Below are positions 34,156-40,767 of a DNA stretch of 40,767 nucleotides, piece after piece; within the stretch, counting starts at the first letter, position 1, and every line of letters starts with the position of its first letter. The notes beneath the pieces are model-generated. The model was not told the DNA's origin and searched no databases. It saw only the letters and a program-made list of their open reading frames with translations. This stretch comes from JBNJDJ01 sp051744845 (GTDB taxonomy: Bacteria; Bacillota; Clostridia; Peptostreptococcales; Acidaminobacteraceae): assembly GCA_051744845.1 (NCBI GenBank), contig JBNJDJ010000014.1:1-40767 (forward strand), written 5' to 3'. Both the position numbers and the translations under genes were made by a program.

Positions 34156-35787
34156 ATGAGAAAATTGAAAGTTGTTATTTTTTTAATAGGTTTTCTATTA
34201 TTTACAGCTTGTAGTAATGAAGTTCAAAATAAATTATCTATGGATAATAAAAAATTATACAGTGAAATTGATCAAAAGAAACTTTATGAATTTAATTTAG
34301 AAATTATTGATGCTGATAAGAATACTCTTGCTGATGATAATTTTACTTTTGAAAGATTAAAAAAAGATGATGGTAAATTTAATGGAAAAGATATAGAAGT
34401 TAGTGGACTTTTAAAAGAAGTTGAAAATAAAAAAAGTAAACCTGGATTAATTGGGTATAATTTAAATACAGCTAATTGTACAGTTCAACAAAGAGGTCAG
34501 TCTGCAAGATTAGCAGACCAAAAGTCTTTTAAAATAGATTTAGTAAAAGAAGCTGGTTTATGGAAAGGAAATGAAGAACTTAATTTAAATAAACACCCAT
34601 CTGATAATTTAATGATAAAAAACAAATTAAGTTTTGATATATTTAGTCAAATTCCAAATATATTGAGTTTTAAAACTCAATTTGTAAATTTGAATATTAA
34701 AGATAATAATAAAGAAAATCCTTTTTTCAAAGATTATGGATTATTTGTAAATGTTGAGGAAATAGATGATAATTATTTTATAAGAAGGGATTTAGATCCT
34801 GATGGAGAACTTTATAAAGCAAAAAATTTCGAATTTTTCAGATATGAAAATGTAATTAGGCCAAAGTCTGATCCCCTTTATTCAAAAGAAAAATTTGAGA
34901 ATAAAATAGAAATAGAAAATGCTGATAATCATCAGAAATTAATATCTTTGCTTAAAGATATTAACAATTATTATATCCCAATAAATACTATCATAAAAAA
35001 TAATTTTGATAGAGAAAATTATATTACCTGGTTAGCGTGTAATATTTTAATTGGAAATGTTGATACTGCTGCTAGGAATTTCTTCTTATATTCACCTAAA
35101 AGAAGTAATACATGGTATTTTATTCCTTGGGATTATGATAAAGTTTTAGAAACGCCTGATAGACATGCAAAATGGACAATAGGAGCATCAAAATATTGGG
35201 GGAATGTTTTGCATAAAAGATTTTTAAAAAACGATAAGAACAGACAAGAATTGAGTGATAAGATAAATCATTTATATAATAATTATTTTAATGTAAATAT
35301 ATTAAAAGAAAATATTAATAATTATAAAAAGGTTATACTTCCTTTTGTATCAAAAGATCCTAATGCGTTTGATAATATGTCAAAATTGGAAGTTGAGAAT
35401 AAATTAAATAATATTCATCAAATTATAAATAAAAATAAAAACGATTATTTTTTATCATTAGAAAAACCACAACCTTTCTTTTTAGGAACAGTATCAAAAG
35501 TTTCTAGTTATTTGTCTTTTAATTGGGATAAGGCATATGATTTTCAAGGTGATAAAATCAGATATGATTTATTGATTAGTAAAACACCTGATATGAATAA
35601 TATTATATTTAAAGAAGAAAATATTAAAGAAAGTGAGTATGTAATTGATAAGTTAAAAAAAGGTATATATTATTGGCAAGTAATTGCAATAGATAGCGAG
35701 GAAAATAAACAGTATCCTTTTGATTTATATATTGATTCTAAAAGCAATTTATATTACTATGGAATTAAGAAATTAATAGTTGATTAG
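34156..35787 (+). CDS. CotH-kinase-domain lipoprotein
   Basis: The 543-residue protein has a lipoprotein signal (lipobox FTAC, Cys about 19). A CotH domain (about 85-430) has CTVQQRGQSARLADQKSFKI, LNLNKHPSDN, NVDTAARNFFLY and the catalytic-type FIPWDYDKVLE. An FN3-like C-terminal part starts near residue 440 (FLGTVSKVSSYLSFNWDKAYD). CotH of Bacillus is an atypical protein kinase that phosphorylates spore coat proteins. Here the protein is outside the membrane, so its target and phosphate donor are unclear. It is followed by VTC and DUF4956 genes, a set often seen together. Confidence 0.85.
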   Translation: MRKLKVVIFLIGFLLFTACSNEVQNKLSMDNKKLYSEIDQKKLYEFNLEIIDADKNTLADDNFTFERLKKDDGKFNGKDIEVSGLLKEVENKKSKPGLIGYNLNTANCTVQQRGQSARLADQKSFKIDLVKEAGLWKGNEELNLNKHPSDNLMIKNKLSFDIFSQIPNILSFKTQFVNLNIKDNNKENPFFKDYGLFVNVEEIDDNYFIRRDLDPDGELYKAKNFEFFRYENVIRPKSDPLYSKEKFENKIEIENADNHQKLISLLKDINNYYIPINTIIKNNFDRENYITWLACNILIGNVDTAARNFFLYSPKRSNTWYFIPWDYDKVLETPDRHAKWTIGASKYWGNVLHKRFLKNDKNRQELSDKINHLYNNYFNVNILKENINNYKKVILPFVSKDPNAFDNMSKLEVENKLNNIHQIINKNKNDYFLSLEKPQPFFLGTVSKVSSYLSFNWDKAYDFQGDKIRYDLLISKTPDMNNIIFKEENIKESEYVIDKLKKGIYYWQVIAIDSEENKQYPFDLYIDSKSNLYYYGIKKLIVD

Positions 35788-35795
35788 GAGAATTT

Positions 35796-36452
35796 ATGAG
35801 ATTTGAATATAAATATTTAATTGATGATCATATATATAATTTGCTTAAAAATGAATTAAGTATTGTATTAGATAGTGATAAAAATCATATTAATAATGAA
35901 GGGTATGTTGTATATAGTCATTATTTAGATGACATTAATAATAAAGACTATTATAATTCACTTATAGGCTTTAAAAAGAGAAAGAAATTTAGAGTTAGGT
36001 ATTATAATGATAATTTTGATTATATTAAATTAGAAAAAAAAATAAAAATAGATGATAAAGTAAAAAAAGAGAATATTAAAATTAACAAAAAAGAATATAA
36101 AAGTATTTTAAATCAAAATTATAATTTTATAAAAAATGAAAAAGCTAAATCAGAACTTAATTCTAGAGATTATAAAGCTAAATTATTAATTAAATATGAT
36201 AGATTAGCATATACTTTACCTTTTAATGATATTAGAATAACCTTAGATAGTAACCTTAGATATAAAAATAATTATTTAAATAAAAATAAAATTTTTAGAA
36301 ATGTTGATAAAGAATATAAAAGAATTTTAGAAGTAAAGTTCAATAATTTTTTACCTAATCATGTAAAGATGATATTAGAAAAATATAATTTGAATAGATT
36401 ATCAATATCAAAATATGTTATAAGTAGACAAAGTTTAAGAAATAGTAGATAG
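35796..36452 (+). CDS. VTC-domain polyphosphate polymerase-like protein
   Basis: The 218-residue protein matches the VTC domain, a tunnel-fold catalytic domain known from yeast Vtc4 that makes polyphosphate from ATP. It shows RFEYKYLIDD at the start, YVVYSHYLDD, KFRVRYYND, IKLEKKIK and, near the end, LEVKFN and SKYVISR, supplying the Arg/Lys-rich tunnel and the acidic metal-binding residues. No membrane segment is present, so it is cytoplasmic. It probably works with the membrane protein DUF4956 encoded 9 bp later. Confidence 0.85.
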   Translation: MRFEYKYLIDDHIYNLLKNELSIVLDSDKNHINNEGYVVYSHYLDDINNKDYYNSLIGFKKRKKFRVRYYNDNFDYIKLEKKIKIDDKVKKENIKINKKEYKSILNQNYNFIKNEKAKSELNSRDYKAKLLIKYDRLAYTLPFNDIRITLDSNLRYKNNYLNKNKIFRNVDKEYKRILEVKFNNFLPNHVKMILEKYNLNRLSISKYVISRQSLRNSR

Positions 36453-36460
36453 GAGAATAT

Positions 36461-37126
36461 ATGGGATTTAGACAAATAATTGATGGATTTAATCAAATGT
36501 CGCAAACAAATAATTTTAATAGTTTAAATGTAGTATCAGTTTTATTAGTTACTTTTTTTCTTTCTTTAATAATCTTTTTTACTTATAGGAAAAATTATAA
36601 TAATATAGCATATAATTATCAATTTAATGCATCTTTAGTTATATTACCTCTTATTACATCTACAATTATTTTTACAATAAGTTCAAACTTAGTATTGTCT
36701 TTAGGTATGGTAGGTGCATTAAGTATAGTTAGGTTTAGGACTGCTATAAAAGATCCAATGGATATTGTATATTTATTTTGGGCAATAGTTTTAGGATTAA
36801 CTACTGGAGCCGAATTATTTTTAGTAGCTACTATTGGTTCAATATTTATTTCTCTAATCATATTTTTTATTATGCGATTTAAAAATCAAATTGATATTTT
36901 TCTCTTAGTTATCAATTATGATAAAAAAATTGAAAATGAAATACTTGATCAGATTTCTAAATTAGATTATACTTTAAAGTCAAAACGATATACAAATAAT
37001 ATAGTAGAGTTGACCTTAGAATTAGAAGTTATTAGTTCAGATTTAACTTTTCTGGATGAAATAGATCAAATAGATCAAGTTGAAAATGTATCATTAATCA
37101 GTTATAATGGGGATTTTATAGAGTAA
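36461..37126 (+). CDS. DUF4956 membrane protein
   Basis: The 221-residue protein has about four membrane segments (within residues 25-140) and a cytoplasmic C-terminal alpha/beta domain (about 145-221). The motif LGMVGALSIVRFRTAIKDPM followed by LFWAIVLGLTTGAE is the DUF4956 signature. Its function is unknown. Regular linkage with VTC and CotH genes suggests a membrane partner of the VTC domain, perhaps a channel or anchor. AGGAG lies before the ATG. Confidence 0.85.
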   Translation: MGFRQIIDGFNQMSQTNNFNSLNVVSVLLVTFFLSLIIFFTYRKNYNNIAYNYQFNASLVILPLITSTIIFTISSNLVLSLGMVGALSIVRFRTAIKDPMDIVYLFWAIVLGLTTGAELFLVATIGSIFISLIIFFIMRFKNQIDIFLLVINYDKKIENEILDQISKLDYTLKSKRYTNNIVELTLELEVISSDLTFLDEIDQIDQVENVSLISYNGDFIE

Positions 37127-37138
37127 AAAGGAGTTAAA

Positions 37139-38359
37139 ATGCTAAAAAAATATTTAAGGGTAATAATAGAAATTACAATTATAAATATATTATTTTATAC
37201 TCTTTTTTTTAGATTTACTTCTAATATTGAACTTTTTTTTCAGTTGAATCCTAATCCTTTTTTACTGATAGTAATTTTGTATTCATTATTTTATGGTAAT
37301 AAAATAGGATTAGTTATAACTTTAATTACAATTATTTTTCATTTAATATTTTTCAAAATGTATATTGGTAATTTAAAATTATTTATTAGTGATTTAACAT
37401 ATTTTAAATATCCTTTATTATATCTTTGGACTACAGTAATTATAGGTGGAGTTATAGATCAAAAAGAAGTTAATTATCAAGTTTTAAAAGATGAGTTTAA
37501 ACTAAATATAAACAAATACAATAGATTAAATAAAAGTTATAATGATATTTTATCTGCTTTTAAAGATTTAAAAGGACAAATTATCAGTTCAGATGAAAGT
37601 ATTATATCATTATATAGCATTGCAAAAAAATTAAAAACTTTACAAAAAGAAGAGATATATACTGAAGCAATAGGTATTATTAGTAAATATTTAAAAGCTG
37701 ATATAATTACAATATATACTTATAATGAAAATTCTAATTATTTAAGAGTTAAACTTAGAAAAGGGATTTCTAAAATTGAAGAAAATATGTCACTAAATTT
37801 AGATGAAAATGAAGAATTATTCAAGGTAATTAATCAGAAAAAAGTTTTTAGATATACTGATAGTGAAAAAGAAAATTTTCCGATTTTAGCTGGTCCTTTA
37901 ATAGAATTTGGAAAGCCTATTGGATTAATTACTATTGAAAAAATGGATTTTGATAAGATATCTAATTATGCATATATACTTTTTAAAGTTATTTTAGATT
38001 GGATTAATTTATCTTTTGACAATGCTGGGAAATATGAAGGGAAAGTTAAAGATAAATACTATAATGATAGTAATGTTATGAGATATCAATATTTTAAGGA
38101 ACATCTTGAATCTGAAAAAAGAAGAAAAAGAGAGTATAATTTAAATTATTTATTTGTTAAATTTAAAGTAGATCAAAACATTTTTAAAGTAAGCAGAAAA
38201 ATAAAAAAATCGATTAGAGACTTAGATGTAGTAAGTTATAATGAAAATATAATATATTTATTATTACCATCTGTTCCTTTAGAGATGGAAGAAATAGTTA
38301 AAGAAAAAATATATTCAAGAATTGATATTAACCTAAAAGAATTAGAAATAGACAGGTGA
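37139..38359 (+). CDS. pelD: PelD-like c-di-GMP receptor
   Basis: The 406-residue protein has four membrane segments (about 5-108), a coiled linker, a GAF domain (about 165-295, AIGIISKYLKADIITIYTYN, PLIEFGKPIGLITIEK) and a degenerate GGDEF domain (about 308-395). Where active enzymes have GGDEF there is NENII after Tyr367, so cyclase activity is not expected. The inhibitory-site motif RxxD is kept as RDLD (360-363). This is the layout of Pseudomonas PelD, which binds c-di-GMP to switch on Pel synthesis. The pelE and pelF genes follow. Its TGA stop overlaps the ribosome site of the next gene. Confidence 0.82.
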   Translation: MLKKYLRVIIEITIINILFYTLFFRFTSNIELFFQLNPNPFLLIVILYSLFYGNKIGLVITLITIIFHLIFFKMYIGNLKLFISDLTYFKYPLLYLWTTVIIGGVIDQKEVNYQVLKDEFKLNINKYNRLNKSYNDILSAFKDLKGQIISSDESIISLYSIAKKLKTLQKEEIYTEAIGIISKYLKADIITIYTYNENSNYLRVKLRKGISKIEENMSLNLDENEELFKVINQKKVFRYTDSEKENFPILAGPLIEFGKPIGLITIEKMDFDKISNYAYILFKVILDWINLSFDNAGKYEGKVKDKYYNDSNVMRYQYFKEHLESEKRRKREYNLNYLFVKFKVDQNIFKVSRKIKKSIRDLDVVSYNENIIYLLLPSVPLEMEEIVKEKIYSRIDINLKELEIDR

Positions 38360-38364
38360 TTAAT

Positions 38365-39342
38365 ATGTTAACAATTTCATTTTTAATTACATTTGTTTTG
38401 TCTATTTGTAATTTTATATTTTTCATATATGTAGTTATGTTAGAAAAATATTTTATATATTATATAATTTATTCTCTTATAAGTTATTTCATTATAAAGG
38501 ATATTTATAAAAAAAATTTATCAAAATATAATGAACTACCTTTATATTATTATTTATTTTTGCCTGGATTAGGACCTGTTATAATTAGTATAATTACTTT
38601 TTCGTTATATTATTTTTTAAGAAATAGTAGTATAATTTCTGATTATGAAAAATATATTAATTTAGATCAATCTTACGATAAAAATGAGGATTTTAATTAT
38701 AATGAAGAAATTAAAACAGTAAGCATAGATAATATGTTAGAATACCTATCTTTCAGTGAAAAAAGAAAAGCTTTTTTATTTGAAGATGATAATTTTGATA
38801 ATAAAAAAGTTAACATTTTAAATAAAGGAAAAAAAGACTATAATTCAGAAATTCAACACTACTCAGCAGTTTCATTAAATTCTATTGAAAATAAAATAAA
38901 TTCAGAACTAAATGATTTGCAAAACAAATATCAAGAGAAAAAGAGTATCAATATTTTAGAAAAGATTATTCGAAATTATAAAAAATATTTAGAATCTAAT
39001 TTATTAGATAAAGCTAGTATTGAAATTTTTAATAATGAATATATTAAGTATTTAAAAGAATATAAATATGAGTTTGGATTTAATTATGATAATGAATATG
39101 AACTTGCTAAAGCTTATATTAGAGCTGATAGATTTGATAAAGCTATAAATATTATTGATGATTTAATTAAATTAGATGATAAAGTTATAAAATCCTATAT
39201 TTTAAAATTGAAAATTTTTTATATGCAAAATGACTTAAAAAAACTTAGAGAAACAATTAATATTTTAAAAAATGAAGGTGAAATTAATCAATTATCAAAA
39301 GATAGTAAGTTATATAAACAGATTCAGTTTTGGATAGATTAG
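38365..39342 (+). CDS. pelE: PelE-like membrane protein with TPR-like C-terminus
   Basis: The protein of about 325 residues has three or four N-terminal membrane segments (residues 2-90, with YYYLFLPGLGPVIIS), a charged middle part and helical repeats of TPR type near the C-terminus (YELAKAYIRADRFDKAINII, then SYILKLKIFYMQNDLKK). This is the PelE design, in which the membrane part joins PelD and PelG and the TPR part contacts PelF. Sequence similarity is weak, so layout and gene order carry the call. ATG 38365 fits AGGTGA; a GTG at 38356 is less likely. Confidence 0.75.
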   Translation: MLTISFLITFVLSICNFIFFIYVVMLEKYFIYYIIYSLISYFIIKDIYKKNLSKYNELPLYYYLFLPGLGPVIISIITFSLYYFLRNSSIISDYEKYINLDQSYDKNEDFNYNEEIKTVSIDNMLEYLSFSEKRKAFLFEDDNFDNKKVNILNKGKKDYNSEIQHYSAVSLNSIENKINSELNDLQNKYQEKKSINILEKIIRNYKKYLESNLLDKASIEIFNNEYIKYLKEYKYEFGFNYDNEYELAKAYIRADRFDKAINIIDDLIKLDDKVIKSYILKLKIFYMQNDLKKLRETINILKNEGEINQLSKDSKLYKQIQFWID

Positions 39343-39352
39343 AGAGGTTATT

Positions 39353-40767
39353 ATGGTTATTTGTATTATAGCAGAGGGTTCATATCCATATATTACAGGT
39401 GGAGTTTCCTCTTGGATACATCAATTAATTTCAGAATTAGATTCAATAGATTTTAAGATACTTTCTATTATGCCAGATTATAAAAAAGAAATATCTGAAA
39501 AATATGAAATCCCAGAAAATGTAATAGAAGTAAAGACTGTATTTTTAAATGATTTGTTGAGAAAAAAAGAAAAAAGAGAATATAAATTAATTAAAAATAT
39601 ATCTATAGAGGATAAAGAAGAAATTAAAAAATTATTTCATATGGATACAAATTTAAATTTTAAAAAGATTTTTGAGATATTAGGAGAGAAGAAATATAAT
39701 TCTAATAGCATGGATCTTCTAAAAAGTAATATATTTTGGGATGTATTAAAAGAGGTATATGATAAAAATTTTTTTGAAAAAAGTTTTAATGAATTTTTTT
39801 GGACTTATAGATCAATGTTTATTTCTATAATGAATTTATTTCAAGAGTTTGATATTAAAGCAGATATATATCATAGTGTTTCTACTGGTTATGCTGGATT
39901 TTTAGGAGCATTATTAAAATATAAATATAATGCGCCATATATTATAACTGAACACGGTATTTATCCTCGTGAAAGAGAAGAAGAAATAATTAAATCTAAA
40001 TGGGTTTCTAAAGAATATAAAGATTTATGGATAGATTATTTTTATTTTATTTCTAAAGTTGCTTATTTTAATGTAGATAAAATTATTACGTTATTTAATA
40101 AAAACTTAGATATTCAACATAAAATAGGAGCATCAAAAGAAAAAACAGAAATTATTCCTAATGGAGTAAATTTAGATAAGTTAAATTTTTTAGAAAATAA
40201 AACTTTTAATAAAGAAAAATTAATTATTGGCTCAGTATTAAGGGTAGTTCCGATAAAAGATGTTATGACTTTAATACGAGCTTTTAAAATTCTAACATAT
40301 AATTTAGAAAATGTTTATTTAAAAATAATAGGACCTTTAGATGAAGATCCAAAATATTATAAACAATGTAAAGATTTAGTTAATATGCTTAAATTAAATG
40401 AAAAAGTTGAGTTTACTGGTAAAGTAGATGTATTTGAGTATTATAAAGAAATGGACTGTTTAGTTTTAACTTCAATCTCTGAAGGACAACCATTAGTTAT
40501 TTTAGAAGCAATGTCAGTAGGCCTTCCTATTGTAGCTACAGATGTTGGAGCTTGTAGAGAAATGATTAGAAATAATGACAATGAACCTTGTGGTTATATA
40601 ACTGAATTAGTCTCTCCAAGTAATACTGCTGAAAAAATAATTAAAATATTTGAAGATAAAGATAGATATCAAAAGTTTCGTATAAATGGAAGAAAAAGAG
40701 TTGAAAAATTTTATAGTAAAAATAAATTTATTAACAGTTATAAAGAGGTATATAATAAATTAGGAGG
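39353..40767 (+). CDS. pelF: Pel polymerase glycosyltransferase PelF (3' end beyond window)
   Basis: An open frame of 471 codons runs off the right edge. It is a GT4-type glycosyltransferase with the PelF signatures EGSYPYITGGVSSWIHQLI at the N-terminus, ITEHGIYPREREEEI in the middle, IIPNGVNLDK, and the catalytic E-x7-E pair Glu377/Glu385 in SEGQPLVILEAMS followed by VATDVGACREMI. PelF polymerises the GalNAc-rich chain from UDP-sugar in the cytoplasm with PelD/E/G. The visible length is nearly that of whole PelF proteins, so the stop should be close. The last bases GGAGG look like the ribosome site of the next gene, probably pelG. Confidence 0.95.
   Translation, partial: MVICIIAEGSYPYITGGVSSWIHQLISELDSIDFKILSIMPDYKKEISEKYEIPENVIEVKTVFLNDLLRKKEKREYKLIKNISIEDKEEIKKLFHMDTNLNFKKIFEILGEKKYNSNSMDLLKSNIFWDVLKEVYDKNFFEKSFNEFFWTYRSMFISIMNLFQEFDIKADIYHSVSTGYAGFLGALLKYKYNAPYIITEHGIYPREREEEIIKSKWVSKEYKDLWIDYFYFISKVAYFNVDKIITLFNKNLDIQHKIGASKEKTEIIPNGVNLDKLNFLENKTFNKEKLIIGSVLRVVPIKDVMTLIRAFKILTYNLENVYLKIIGPLDEDPKYYKQCKDLVNMLKLNEKVEFTGKVDVFEYYKEMDCLVLTSISEGQPLVILEAMSVGLPIVATDVGACREMIRNNDNEPCGYITELVSPSNTAEKIIKIFEDKDRYQKFRINGRKRVEKFYSKNKFINSYKEVYNKLG

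Noticed and set aside
1..40767. Transposons, phage genes or attachment sites
   Set aside because: No transposase, integrase, inverted terminal repeats or tRNA-end duplication was seen; base composition looks even throughout.

Overview
The window is about 25% G+C by eye, every supported gene is on the + strand, and genes are separated by a few bases or overlap. This fits an anaerobic, low-GC Bacillota of the Clostridia/Halanaerobiia type. The gene order DUF4321–maf–radC–mreBCD–mrdA–minCDE–rodA–(B12-binding/radical SAM protein)–(DUF2344)–rne/rng is typical of those groups. Nothing gives a genus. No tRNA, rRNA, CRISPR array, transposase or integrase was seen.

Region 1 (1–13.7 kb) is a housekeeping cell-shape and division cluster. 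The tail of an unidentified gene and its terminator come first. A promoter-like site then leads into DUF4321, Maf, RadC, MreB/C/D, an unusually long PBP2 (941 aa), MinC/D/E, RodA, the radical SAM/DUF2344 pair and an RNase E/G that lacks the cysteine Zn-link.

Region 2 (13.9–19.7 kb) looks like one uptake and degradation operon. It encodes a TAXI-type TRAP binding lipoprotein, a DUF1850 membrane protein, a fused TRAP permease, a class III aminotransferase and a beta-keto acid cleavage enzyme (BKACE). The likely logic is import of an amino carboxylate, transamination to a 3-oxo acid, and cleavage with acetyl-CoA. The substrate is unknown. Region 3 (19.75–21.0 kb) is a stand-alone gene with its own promoter and terminator. 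It encodes a Card1/Can2-like (DUF1887) nuclease, with no CRISPR genes near it.

Region 4 (21.0–31.8 kb) is a galactoside module: mglB, mglA, mglC and a GH42 beta-galactosidase, followed by a xylose-binding-protein-like lipoprotein, a membrane-anchored sugar-binding-like protein, a LytS/YesM-type histidine kinase and a YesN-type response regulator. The last genes resemble the clostridial XylFII–LytS–YesN sugar-sensing system.

Region 5 (31.8 kb to the end) runs on from the response regulator with no visible terminator. It encodes a degenerate LarC-like protein, a secreted cell-wall hydrolase, a GH114-like glycosidase, a CotH-type kinase lipoprotein, a VTC-type polyphosphate polymerase domain, DUF4956, and PelD, PelE and PelF homologues (PelF is cut by the window end). 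I read this as a Gram-positive-type Pel exopolysaccharide operon. Its PelD keeps a c-di-GMP-binding RxxD motif in a degenerate GGDEF domain. The least described parts are the CotH–VTC–DUF4956 cassette inside the Pel operon, the LarC-like protein, and the possible link of sugar sensing to Pel production.
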